From contig CBDHES010000029.1 in NCBI GenBank assembly GCA_965262175.1, positions 1 through 64,000 of the forward strand: 64,000 bases of DNA, in the 5' to 3' direction. The notes beneath the pieces were generated by a model. That model saw only the letters and a list, made by a program, of their open reading frames with translations, ran no database searches and had not been told where the DNA came from. The DNA comes from CADEDH01 sp965262175. GTDB taxonomy: Bacteria > Actinomycetota > Acidimicrobiia > Acidimicrobiales > SZUA-35. The first letter of the stretch is position 1. Every line of letters begins with the position of its first letter. Positions 43,932-52,504 of the stretch are shown here, piece after piece. Position numbers and translations under genes: made by a program.

Positions 43932-44690
43932 ATGGCGGAACGGCGGCGGAGAAGATCGATCGCGACGGGTCTGCGACCGATCGTTCCGCTGGCGGTGATG
44001 TGGGCGGTGGCCGCGATGGTGCTGGTCGGCCTGTTCGAGCAGCGGGCCGTTCCCCGGGAGGCCCTCCTCCTCGATCCCAACACCTACAACCGATTGCCGT
44101 GGTACACCGGCATGGTCTCCAGCCTCGGCGTCCTCGGATGGACCGTGGCGGCGACGGCCGCGGCCACCGGCGCCCGGTTGAGCCTGCTCGCCGATCGGCT
44201 CGCCGCGGCTCGCTTCCTCCGGGCCGGCGCGCTGTTGAGCATCCTCCTGTTGCTGGACGACCTCTTCCAGCTCCACGTCGTCGTCAGCCAGGCCCTGGGC
44301 CAGCCGAAGTTGGGGTTCTACCTGGCCTACGCCCTCCTCGGCACCGCCTGGGTCGTGGAGCACCGCGACGAGGCACTGCGGACGCGGTGGCCGATGATGG
44401 TGGCGGCCGGCGTGGTGCTGGCCGGCTCGGCCACGGTCGACCAGATCCTGCCCCGGTCGGAGGCGGCGCTCGTCGTGGAAGATGCGCTCAAGTTCCTCGG
44501 GATCCTGGCCTGGGCCCAATACTTCGTGATGACGACCAGCGACATCGCCGCTTCGATCGTCGCCATCCGGCGCAGCGACGGGCCAGGCCACCGTACCGAC
44601 GGTCACGGCGCCAGCGGCGGCCCGCCCCAGCAGGCCGCCGCCCCTCCCGTCGCCGCAGCGGTCGCCGATCGCTCCCGCGGCGGGTTGTGA
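43932..44690 (+). CDS. Polytopic membrane protein of unknown function
   Basis: A 252-residue protein with about six hydrophobic segments and acidic pairs next to aromatic residues inside the membrane region (LLLDDLFQLHVVVSQALGQ), which recalls intramembrane metal sites, although I know no matching family. A basic N-terminus (MAERRRRRS) favours inside orientation. Its TGA overlaps the GTG of the PrsW gene (GTGA), linking the two. Confidence 0.72.
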   Translation: MAERRRRRSIATGLRPIVPLAVMWAVAAMVLVGLFEQRAVPREALLLDPNTYNRLPWYTGMVSSLGVLGWTVAATAAATGARLSLLADRLAAARFLRAGALLSILLLLDDLFQLHVVVSQALGQPKLGFYLAYALLGTAWVVEHRDEALRTRWPMMVAAGVVLAGSATVDQILPRSEAALVVEDALKFLGILAWAQYFVMTTSDIAASIVAIRRSDGPGHRTDGHGASGGPPQQAAAPPVAAAVADRSRGGL

Positions 44691-45871
44691 CAGCGGGCCC
44701 CGGTGGCGAGAATGCCCGAGTGGCAGGTGAGGGGCGGACGATCGACGGGGCTCCCCCCGAACCGGGCTGGTACCCCGACCCGTGGGGTGTGGCCCCGTGG
44801 CGGTGGTGGGACGGCATGGCGTGGACGGCCAACGTCCAGCACGTCGAGGACCACAAGCCCCGGCTCCCGTCGTGGCTCAGCCTTCCCGTCATCATCGGTG
44901 GGCTCCTGACCCTGCCCTTCGTCGTCAGCCTGACGTTCGACGAGCCGTTGGCCGTCCTGCTGGGGCTGGTTCCGCTGTTGATCGTGCTCCCGGTCCTGTG
45001 GTGGCTCGATCGGGTCGAGCCGGAGCCGCTCGGCGCCAGGATCCACTCGGTCCTGTGGGGGGCCACCGTGGCCGGGATCATATCGGGGACCGTCAACACG
45101 ATCGTCGAGGCTGCGGCGGGCACGGCGGTGGCGGCGGTCGTCTCCGCCCCGCTGATCGAGGAGGCCACCAAGGGCCTGGGCATCGCCTGGGCGCTGCGCC
45201 GCCGGGAGATCGACTCGGTGATCGATGGCATCGTCTACGCCGGCTGGGTGGCCCTCGGTTTCGCGGTGGTCGAGAACTTCCTCTACTTCGCCAACGCCGC
45301 TCAGGAGGGGTTCCTGGCCGAGGTGTTCGTCCTCCGGGCTCTCCTCACCCCCTTCGCCCACCCGCTGTTCACGTCGTGGATCGGTCTGGCGATCGGGATC
45401 GCCGTCGTCCGGCGCCAGTCGGCCCTGCTCCACGGGCTGTGGGGGTACGCACTGGCCGTGCTCTGCCACGCCGCATGGAACGGCTCCCTCACCTTCGCCG
45501 AGGAGACCGGCAACGGCGCAGCCGCCCTTGCCATCGCCGCCCTGTGCTTCGTGGCGCTGTTCGTAGCCGTCGTCGTGACGCTCTTCATCGTCCGCCGTCG
45601 CCACCAGCGGCGCTTCGTCGACGCGGTCCCGATGTTGGCCAGCAAGTACGGGATCCCGGCCGCCGAGGCCCAGGTGTTCAGCAACTGGCGGCACATGCTG
45701 GCGACCCGACGACGGCTGAACGGAGCCCAGCGGCACGCCTTCGACAACGTCCACGCCGCGCTGGCCCGCCTGGCCGAGCTCCACGACCGGCCGACGCCGG
45801 TCGACCCGGTCGACGAGCAGCGGCTCGCCGACCAGCTGACGCGGGCCCGGTTGGCCGCCGCCACGACCTGA
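44687..45871 (+). CDS. PrsW-family intramembrane metalloprotease with DUF2510 domain
   Basis: A 394-residue protein. Residues ~24-50 are a DUF2510 motif (PGWYPDPWG, then WRWWDGMAWT). The membrane part has the PrsW signatures: EEATKG near 160, VVENFLYF near 193, HPLFTSWIG near 224 and HAAWNG near 261, which together bind zinc and cleave within the membrane. A soluble 100-residue tail follows. PrsW of Bacillus cleaves an anti-sigma factor; here neighbouring single-pass proteins could be substrates. A GTG at 44720 is an alternative start. Confidence 0.88.
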   Translation: MTAGPGGENARVAGEGRTIDGAPPEPGWYPDPWGVAPWRWWDGMAWTANVQHVEDHKPRLPSWLSLPVIIGGLLTLPFVVSLTFDEPLAVLLGLVPLLIVLPVLWWLDRVEPEPLGARIHSVLWGATVAGIISGTVNTIVEAAAGTAVAAVVSAPLIEEATKGLGIAWALRRREIDSVIDGIVYAGWVALGFAVVENFLYFANAAQEGFLAEVFVLRALLTPFAHPLFTSWIGLAIGIAVVRRQSALLHGLWGYALAVLCHAAWNGSLTFAEETGNGAAALAIAALCFVALFVAVVVTLFIVRRRHQRRFVDAVPMLASKYGIPAAEAQVFSNWRHMLATRRRLNGAQRHAFDNVHAALARLAELHDRPTPVDPVDEQRLADQLTRARLAAATT

Positions 45872-45910
45872 GAGGTACAGAATCGCCTCGGAGGCGCCGA
45901 TGGCCTCCTC

Positions 45911-47344
45911 ATGGCCCCGGGCACCGACGCGCCGAACCTCCAGATCCCGAGCCGGGTCGAAGACCTCGGGGTGTCGCCAGGACTGGTCGAGGATCTCTTC
46001 CTTCGACGGGTCCTGACCGATCGGGTCACGACGATCGGCGACGCGGCGGCCGGCATCGACATCGCCCATCAGGTCGGGGTCGAGCTGGCGACGGGTCTGC
46101 GGGAGAAGCGGTACCTCGAGTACCTGGGGGCCACCGGCCGGGACTACCGCATCCAGCTGACCGAGCTCGGCCACCGCACGACCGTGCAGCGGATGGAATC
46201 GGGTCGCTTCGTCGGCGGCGTCCCGGTGGCGCTCGGCCAGTACCAGCAGGTGGTCAGGGCACAACGGGGCACCGTCGACCTCGACCGGCGGACGCTTCGA
46301 GAGGCCTTCGCCGACCTCGTCCTGGCCGACGATCTCCTCGATCGGATCGGGCCGGCGTTCGCCGGCGACGGGGCCATGTTCCTCTACGGACCACCCGGGA
46401 CCGGCAAGACGAGCCTCGCCGAGCGCCTGGCCCGCATCCACCACGACCAGGTCGTGATCCCCCGGACGATGGAGGTCGACGGGCAGCTCCTGTCGATCTT
46501 CGATCCGTCGCTCCATCGAGCGGCCCCCGCCCAGCCGCCCGGCCTCGACCCCCGATGGGTGCTGTGCGAGCGGCCGCTGGTCATGGTCGGCGGCGAGCTC
46601 GACCTGTCGATGCTCGACCTCCAGACCGACCCGGTGTCGGGGATCGGGTCACCGCCCGTTCAGCTCGTCGCCAACAACGGCATCCTGGTCGTCGACGACT
46701 TCGGCCGGCAGGCGGTGAGCCCCCAGGCCATCCTCAACCGGTGGATCGTGCCCCTGGCCCAGGGGATCGACTTCCTCCGGGCACCGAGCGGCACCAAGTT
46801 CACGGTGCCATTCGAGGTGAAGCTGGTCGTGTCGACCAACCTCCAGCCGCGCTCGCTCGGCGACGACGCCTTCCTCCGCCGACTCCGCAACAAGGTCTAC
46901 GTCGGCCCGATCGCCCCAGCGGAGTTCGCCGCCATCCTGACTCGGGCGGCGGCGGCCAAGGGCGTGGGGCTGGAAGCGGGCGCGGTGGAACGGATGATCG
47001 GCGTCGTCCATCGCCACCTCGGTCAACTCCGGCCGTACCTGGCGGTCGACTTCTGCGACCTGGCCATCGCCACCTGCCGCTACGAACGGATGGCGCCGAT
47101 GCTGAACGCCGAGCTGATCGAGCGGATCGCCGAGCTGTACTTCGTCCACGACGAGCCCGAGGACTCGGGGCCTGGCCCGGCGCCGGTCCGGCCGGCCAAT
47201 GCGTCGGTGCCGTCAGCCCGATCGACCATGGCCCGAGCACCGCGGTCGCGGCCGGAGCTCGATCCGCTCGACGGTCTCGACGCCCTCGCCGCCACCCAGA
47301 CGGTCGACGACCGGAATCTGGCGGTCACCGGCGACGACTGGTGA
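45911..47344 (+). CDS. AAA ATPase with N-terminal helical/winged-helix domain
   Basis: A 477-residue ATPase. The N-terminal ~95 residues are helical (VSPGLVEDLFLRRVLTDRVT). Walker A is GPPGTGKTS (160-168), Walker B is GILVVDDFG, and sensor/arginine elements are in VVSTNLQPRSLGDDAFLRRL. A low-complexity acidic tail of about 70 residues follows. Related ATPases occur near pilus and secretion genes in actinobacteria and chloroflexi, but none is visible here. It lies 40 bases behind the PrsW gene. Confidence 0.8.
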   Translation: MAPGTDAPNLQIPSRVEDLGVSPGLVEDLFLRRVLTDRVTTIGDAAAGIDIAHQVGVELATGLREKRYLEYLGATGRDYRIQLTELGHRTTVQRMESGRFVGGVPVALGQYQQVVRAQRGTVDLDRRTLREAFADLVLADDLLDRIGPAFAGDGAMFLYGPPGTGKTSLAERLARIHHDQVVIPRTMEVDGQLLSIFDPSLHRAAPAQPPGLDPRWVLCERPLVMVGGELDLSMLDLQTDPVSGIGSPPVQLVANNGILVVDDFGRQAVSPQAILNRWIVPLAQGIDFLRAPSGTKFTVPFEVKLVVSTNLQPRSLGDDAFLRRLRNKVYVGPIAPAEFAAILTRAAAAKGVGLEAGAVERMIGVVHRHLGQLRPYLAVDFCDLAIATCRYERMAPMLNAELIERIAELYFVHDEPEDSGPGPAPVRPANASVPSARSTMARAPRSRPELDPLDGLDALAATQTVDDRNLAVTGDDW

Positions 47345-47457
47345 ACCGGGGACCCGGGTGTCCCGGCCGGTGACCCCGGCGAATTCGTCACCGACGCCCG
47401 GCCGGGGGAGACTGACTCCCGCCGTCGGCGCCGGGGCCGAGCGGCGGAAAGGACGCG

Positions 47458-48405
47458 ATGAGCGACGCAACACCGACCGGAGCGTCGGGCCTCGAGTTCG
47501 GGATCAGCCAAGCCCTCCTCCACGACGCCAAGAAGCAGGCCCGCCGAGCTGAGGAGCTGGGCTACGACTACCTCCTCACCGGGGAGCACGTGATGTTCTA
47601 CGCGCCGACCGGCAACAATCTGGTGTCGTTGGCCGCCGCAGCGGGGGCGACGGAGCGGATCAAGCTGCTGAGCGGCATCGTGCTCGTCCCGCTCTACCCG
47701 GCCGCGCTGCTGGCCAAGCAGGTGTCGGTGCTCGATGTGGTGTCCAACGGCCGGTTCCACCTCGGCGTCGGCGTCGGCGGTGAGTTCCCCAAGGAGTTCG
47801 ACGCCGTCGGCGTGCCGGTCACCGAGCGGGGGGCGCGGACCAACGAGGCCCTCGAGGTGCTCGACAAGCTCCTGACCGAGACCGACGTGACCTTCGACGG
47901 CCGTTTCACCAAGCTGGACGGCGTCACCATCAAACCCTCCACGGTGCAGAAGCCCCGGGTCCCGTTCTGGGTCGCCGGACGGAAGGACGTGGCGATGCGT
48001 CGGGTGGCCCGCTACGGCGACGGCTGGATGCCGTACATGTACACCCCGGAGATGCTGGCCGAGTCGATGGACAAGATCGAAGCCTTCGCCGCCGAAGCGG
48101 GGCGGGCGCCGGGCTCGGTCCGGGGCGGGCTGTACATCTTCAGCTGCGTCCATCCCGACCGGGACACCGCCCTCGACCTGGCCAACCAGCAACTGAGCCG
48201 GCAGTACAACCAGGACTTCTCGAAGCTGGTCGAGAAGTACACGCTCGCCGGCTCCCCCGACGACTGCGCAGCCAGGGCCCGGCAGTACATCGAGGCCGGT
48301 GCGTCCGCCATCATGTTCTCCCACGGGTGCCCGCCCGACTACGCGGAGGAGAACACGACCCTCCTGGCCACCGAGGTCATCCCCCGCCTCCGAGCCGGGG
48401 CGTGA
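47458..48405 (+). CDS. LLM-class F420-dependent oxidoreductase
   Basis: A 315-residue luciferase-like barrel. LEFGISQALLHDAKKQARRA, EELGYDYLLTGEHVMFY and RFHLGVGVGGEFPKEFDAVG are the standard strands, with VPFWVAGRKDVAMRRVARYG for cofactor phosphate binding. Probably uses F420 in hydride transfer; substrate unknown. The ATG follows GGCGGAAAGGA at normal spacing. It precedes the MoxR operon but has its own unit, since a promoter lies at 48444. Confidence 0.88.
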   Translation: MSDATPTGASGLEFGISQALLHDAKKQARRAEELGYDYLLTGEHVMFYAPTGNNLVSLAAAAGATERIKLLSGIVLVPLYPAALLAKQVSVLDVVSNGRFHLGVGVGGEFPKEFDAVGVPVTERGARTNEALEVLDKLLTETDVTFDGRFTKLDGVTIKPSTVQKPRVPFWVAGRKDVAMRRVARYGDGWMPYMYTPEMLAESMDKIEAFAAEAGRAPGSVRGGLYIFSCVHPDRDTALDLANQQLSRQYNQDFSKLVEKYTLAGSPDDCAARARQYIEAGASAIMFSHGCPPDYAEENTTLLATEVIPRLRAGA

Positions 48406-48443
48406 GGGCCCGGGCGCGTCTCGTTCCCCGGTCGGCCCCGCGG

Positions 48444-48449
48444 TATCGT
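48444..48449 (+). promoter_or_regulatory. -10 element TATCGT for the MoxR operon
   Basis: TATCGT ends eight bases before the ATG at 48458, again with no ribosome-binding site. Confidence 0.5.
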
Positions 48450-48457
48450 CGGGCCGG

Positions 48458-49498
48458 ATGAGCGCACCGGCGGCCGACGATCCCCCACGACTCGTTCCCC
48501 CCGAGCCCGACGATCACCCGGCGGTGGCGGCCACGATCTCCGCCATCGTCGGCGAGGTCGAGCGAGCCGTGGTCGGCAAGCGGGCGGTGTTGGAGCTGGT
48601 GCTGACCGGCCTCCTGGCCGACGGCCACGTGCTCATCGAAGACGTACCCGGCGTGGCGAAGACGCTCATCGCCCGCTCGCTGGCCACCGTGACCGGTCTC
48701 GGGTTCTCCCGTGTCCAGTTCACCCCCGATCTGATCCCCTCCGACCTCACCGGCTCGGCGATCCCGGGCCCCGACTCCCAGCCGGTCTTCCTCCCGGGGC
48801 CGCTGTTCGCCAACCTGGTGCTGGGTGACGAGATCAACCGCAGCCCATCCAAGACCCAGGCCGCCGCCCTGGAGGCGATGGAGGAACGCCAGGTCACGGT
48901 CGACGGGGTCTCCCACCCCCTCCCCCACCCGTACTTCGTCCTCGCCACCCAGAACCCGATCGAGACCGAGGGCACCTACCCCCTCCCCGAGGCGCAGCTC
49001 GACCGGTTCCTCCTGCGGACCGCGGTCGGCTACCCGGCCCCCGACGAGGAGCGGGACCTGCTCCGACGCCGGGTCGACCGGGGGGAGCACCAGCCGGCGC
49101 TGCGAGCGGTGGTCGGGCCCGACCACGTGGTCGCCATGCAGCGGGCGGTCGAGGCGGTCCAGGCCGGTCCCGACGTGATCGACTACGTCGCCTCGATCGT
49201 CGAGGCGACCCGGGACCACGACGCCCTCGAGATCGGAGCCAGCCCCCGGGGTAGCTTGTCGCTGTTGCGGGCGGCCCGGGCCAAGGCGGCGCTCGAGGGT
49301 CGGGGGTTCGCCACCCCGACCGACGTCAAGACCCTGGCCGTGCCCGCCCTCGCTCACCGGCTCGTGCTCCGCACCGACGCCTGGGTCCGGGGCGTACGAG
49401 AGACCGACGTCGTCGCCGAGTGCCTGGCCGCGGTCGCGACACCAGCCGCGCTCACCAGCGATGACTATCAGGTCGCGGCCGACCGGCTGACCGGGTGA
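48458..49498 (+). CDS. MoxR-family AAA ATPase
   Basis: A 346-residue ATPase of the MRP subgroup: EDVPGVAKTLIARSLA (Walker A, residues 61-76), FTPDLIPSDLTGSAI, LVLGDEINRSPSKTQAALLE-like Walker B region, and ATQNPIETEGTYPLPEAQLD. It is the first gene of a four-gene operon with GTGA and ATGA overlaps. MoxR-DUF58-DUF4129 sets are widespread in actinobacteria and are linked to assembly or stress functions at the envelope. Confidence 0.93.
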   Translation: MSAPAADDPPRLVPPEPDDHPAVAATISAIVGEVERAVVGKRAVLELVLTGLLADGHVLIEDVPGVAKTLIARSLATVTGLGFSRVQFTPDLIPSDLTGSAIPGPDSQPVFLPGPLFANLVLGDEINRSPSKTQAAALEAMEERQVTVDGVSHPLPHPYFVLATQNPIETEGTYPLPEAQLDRFLLRTAVGYPAPDEERDLLRRRVDRGEHQPALRAVVGPDHVVAMQRAVEAVQAGPDVIDYVASIVEATRDHDALEIGASPRGSLSLLRAARAKAALEGRGFATPTDVKTLAVPALAHRLVLRTDAWVRGVRETDVVAECLAAVATPAALTSDDYQVAADRLTG

Positions 49499-50751
49499 AC
49501 CACCAGACCAGCGCCCGGTTCGTCATCCTCACGGCAGGCGGCGTGGCCGGGCTGATCCTGGCCGTCGTCGCCGGCTCGACGCTGCTGGCGGCGCTGGTCG
49601 CTCCGATCGTGGTGCTGGCCACGGTGGCCGCCGTCCACCACCGATGGCCGGACCTCACGGTCACCCTCGACGCGCCGGTCCGGGGGGTGGAGGGCGACCG
49701 GGTCGATCTCGTCGTCCGGGCGACATCCGATGTCGCCATCAGCTGGCTCCAGCTCGAGTTGGAGCTCCCGGCCGACCTGGAGCCGGTCGACGGCATCCGT
49801 CGGGCGGTGGTGGCGGTCCCCGCCGGTCGCCAGGTCGAAGTGCGGTTCCCGGTCGAGCTGACCCGGTGGGGCGTCAGCATCCCGGGGCGACTCCTGGCCA
49901 CCGCCCGCGACCCGTTCGGCATGTTCGTCTCATCGACGGTGCGGACGCCCCGACCGGCGATCCGGGTCCACCCCCGCGACGGCAATCGGCGGTCGGTCGT
50001 CGTCCCCGATCGGCTCCGCCCCCGGGTCGGTGACCACCGGGCTCGGAGATTGGGCGACGGCTCCGACTTCGCCGAGGTCCGGCCGTACCGTCGGGGTGAC
50101 CCGGCTCGGGCCGTCAACTGGCGGGTGTCGGCTCGGCGGGGTGAGCGGTGGGTGACGGCCCGCCATCCGGACCAGTCGGGCGACCTGGTCCTGCTGCTCG
50201 ACTCGTTCCGGGACCTCGGCCCCGACGGCCATCGGCTCGTGCAGCGGGCCGTCCGGGCCGCCATGGCGCTGTCGGAGAGCAACCTGGCGGCCAAGGACCG
50301 GGTCGGACTATTGGAGGTCGGTCGACACGTTCGGTGGTACCGACCCCGGCTCGGGAGGCTCCACCAGGCCCGGCTGTTCGACGCCCTCCTGGAGACCCAG
50401 GTCGAACCGGGCCTCCGGGCACCACGCGTGGCCCAGCTACCGCTCCACGACCTCGACGCCGGCACGATGATCGTCGTGTTGACCGGGCTGACCGACGGGG
50501 CGATGTCGACGCTCCCCATCGAACTCCGGTCACGGGGCAGCGAGGTGGCGGTCCTCGAGTGTGTGGCCGACGATCACCTCCCCATCGTCGGGGCCGATCA
50601 ACTGGCAGCGGCCCGGATCTGGCGGCTCCAGCGGGCCCGCAGGCGGGCCGAGCTCGTGGCCCACGGCGTACCGGTCGTGCCGTGGTCGGCCGACCAGCCG
50701 CTGGAGATGCCGGTGGCGGCCCTGGCCCGGCGGGAGCTCAGCCGACGATGA
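49495..50751 (+). CDS. DUF58-domain protein
   Basis: A 418-residue protein with two N-terminal membrane helices (residues ~8-45), an Ig-like middle domain and the DUF58 signature near residue 200 (RPYRRGDPARAVNWRVSARR). After it comes a VWA-like region, LVLLLDSFRDLGPDG. It is the usual partner of the adjacent MoxR ATPase. GTG start overlapping the upstream stop. Confidence 0.9.
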   Translation: MNHQTSARFVILTAGGVAGLILAVVAGSTLLAALVAPIVVLATVAAVHHRWPDLTVTLDAPVRGVEGDRVDLVVRATSDVAISWLQLELELPADLEPVDGIRRAVVAVPAGRQVEVRFPVELTRWGVSIPGRLLATARDPFGMFVSSTVRTPRPAIRVHPRDGNRRSVVVPDRLRPRVGDHRARRLGDGSDFAEVRPYRRGDPARAVNWRVSARRGERWVTARHPDQSGDLVLLLDSFRDLGPDGHRLVQRAVRAAMALSESNLAAKDRVGLLEVGRHVRWYRPRLGRLHQARLFDALLETQVEPGLRAPRVAQLPLHDLDAGTMIVVLTGLTDGAMSTLPIELRSRGSEVAVLECVADDHLPIVGADQLAAARIWRLQRARRRAELVAHGVPVVPWSADQPLEMPVAALARRELSRR

Positions 50752-52031
50752 CCTCGATCACCGGCGCCGACCTCGGCATCGTGACCCGCCGGTCCCAACG
50801 GCTGGCCGTGCTCCCCGCCGCGCTCGGCGTGGCGGCCGTCGCCTGCGTGGCGATCACCGCCCGGCTGAGCGGTCTGCTCGACGGATCGGACCTGGCGGTC
50901 GGGCTGGTGGCGGTGGCCGCCGCCGGGGTGGGTGCCACGGTCCTGTCCGGCCATCCGGTCGGCCTCTACGGCGGCCTGGCGGCCCTGACGCTGTCGGCGC
51001 TGACCCTCGGTGCGAACCCCCCGGCCGGCCAGGTGATCGCCGTCGTGGCTGGCCTGGTGGCGGTCCACGAGTTTGGCCGGCTGTCGCTCGACGCCCGGCG
51101 CCCGGCCCGGTTCGGGCCGGGCATCTGGCGTCGCCTGATCGTCCGGGCGGTCGCCATCGCCACGGCCGGGGTGGTGGCGGTCATCGCTGCGCCGTGGCTG
51201 GCCGGGCGGTCCCTCGCCCCGCTCTACGTCCCGCTCGGGCTGCTGGCCGCCGGGTTGCCGCTCTTCGCCCGCCGGTTGTCGGCCGGTCCTCCCGGCGGGC
51301 GGCCGGCCCGGCTCGGACCCCCCGTGGTCCGGCTGGCGATCGGCTCGGCGATCGCCGCGGTGGCGATCGTCGGCGCGCTGGCCGGCGCCTCCGCCCGATC
51401 CGAGATCGAGACGACGACACCCGAACCGACCGTTGTCGTCGAACCCGTCGAACCGACGGCTGAACCCCTCCTCGAACCCCCGTCGCCGACCGGTAGCCGA
51501 GGGCTGAGCGTGGCCCTGTTCGCGCTCGCCCTCGTCGGGCTCGGGCTCATCGTCCTCCTGTTCAAGGGTCGGGAGCCGACCTTCGAGCTCGATGAGCTGC
51601 ACCTCGACACCGACGAGACGAGGCTCGGCCTGGCCCGGCCCGGTCAGGCCGACACCGACGACAGCCAGGTGGAGATCGACGAGCGGGAGGTGGCGGCCCT
51701 CCTCGACGAGCTGGCCCTCGACATCGCCGGGGAGGCCGACCCGGGCCGGGCCATCCGCTACGCCTACGCCAACGTGGAGCGCCGGCTGGAAGCGGCGTCG
51801 ATCGTGCGGGGACCGGCCGAGACCGAGCAGGAGCTGCTCGGTCGGGCGCTGCCCTCGCTCGGTGCCCGGGGCGGGGCCCTGGTCGAGCTGACCGCGCTCT
51901 TCGAGCACGCCCGCTTCGGTCACCGGCCGGTCACCGAAGACATGCGGACGACCGCCCTGGCCGCTGTCGCCGACCTCCGAGCATCGCTGACCCCGGCGAT
52001 CGAGCCCGCCGACGACGGCGGACACCGGTGA
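50748..52031 (+). CDS. Membrane protein with DUF4129 domain
   Basis: A 427-residue protein with about seven helices in the first 190 residues, an outer Pro/Thr/Glu loop (TTTPEPTVVVEPVEPTAEPL), one more helix (ALFALALVGLGLIVLLF), and a cytoplasmic DUF4129 end around RAIRYAYANVERRLEAASIV and TEQELLGRALPSLG. DUF4129 is the common last component of MoxR-DUF58 operons, and some members are fused to transglutaminases, which this one is not. ATGA overlap with DUF58. Confidence 0.83.
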   Translation: MTSITGADLGIVTRRSQRLAVLPAALGVAAVACVAITARLSGLLDGSDLAVGLVAVAAAGVGATVLSGHPVGLYGGLAALTLSALTLGANPPAGQVIAVVAGLVAVHEFGRLSLDARRPARFGPGIWRRLIVRAVAIATAGVVAVIAAPWLAGRSLAPLYVPLGLLAAGLPLFARRLSAGPPGGRPARLGPPVVRLAIGSAIAAVAIVGALAGASARSEIETTTPEPTVVVEPVEPTAEPLLEPPSPTGSRGLSVALFALALVGLGLIVLLFKGREPTFELDELHLDTDETRLGLARPGQADTDDSQVEIDEREVAALLDELALDIAGEADPGRAIRYAYANVERRLEAASIVRGPAETEQELLGRALPSLGARGGALVELTALFEHARFGHRPVTEDMRTTALAAVADLRASLTPAIEPADDGGHR

Positions 52032-52477
52032 TCGTCGCCGCCATCGCCGGGGCGGCGATCGTCATCGTGTTGGGGATCCAGGCCCTGATCGCCCAACTCC
52101 GGGATCACGGGCTCGACGCCCGGAGCCCGGGCTCGCTCTTCGACACGACCAACCACCAGACGTGGGTCGCCCGATCGGCCGAGTTGGAGACCTTGACCGC
52201 CGTCGTCTCGGAGTCGATGTCGAGCGAAGGGGTCGCACGAACCAAGCTGTGGCCGCTCCTCGACGATCTCGCGACCGCTCCCGGGCCCGGCGACCAGCGA
52301 CGGGACCAGTACGGCGGTACCCGATCGGTGGGCGACGGGCCTCGACTCCCGACGCGGCCCGGCGGCGGGCGGCGTCGGGAGTCGAGGCGACGACGGGATC
52401 GGCGACGGGAGCTGTCGGACACCCTCGACGAGCTGGAGGCCCGGTGGGGGGTCGGCTCCCACTCGGCCTTTGAGTGA
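52028..52477 (+). CDS. Small membrane-anchored protein, end of MoxR operon
   Basis: A 149-residue protein with one N-terminal helix (IVAAIAGAAIVIVLGIQALI) and a soluble end rich in Arg (GRRRESRRRRDRRREL). It overlaps the DUF4129 gene by GTGA. No family is recognised. The basic tail could bind nucleic acid, acidic lipid or the ATPase. Confidence 0.7.
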   Translation: MIVAAIAGAAIVIVLGIQALIAQLRDHGLDARSPGSLFDTTNHQTWVARSAELETLTAVVSESMSSEGVARTKLWPLLDDLATAPGPGDQRRDQYGGTRSVGDGPRLPTRPGGGRRRESRRRRDRRRELSDTLDELEARWGVGSHSAFE

Positions 52478-52498
52478 CCGCCTGGTTCGGCATAGCTT
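52470..52498 (+). promoter_or_regulatory. Leaderless promoter of the nitronate monooxygenase gene
   Basis: TTGAGT (52470-52475) and TAGCTT (52493-52498) are 17 bases apart, and six bases remain to the ATG at 52505. The -35 overlaps the stop of the previous gene. Confidence 0.6.
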
Positions 52499-52504
52499 TG
52501 GGCG

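Noticed and set aside
44782..47373. Plus-strand frame of 863 residues covering PrsW and the AAA ATPase
   Set aside because: Runs in the wrong frame across two clear genes; arginine/proline-rich and motif-free.
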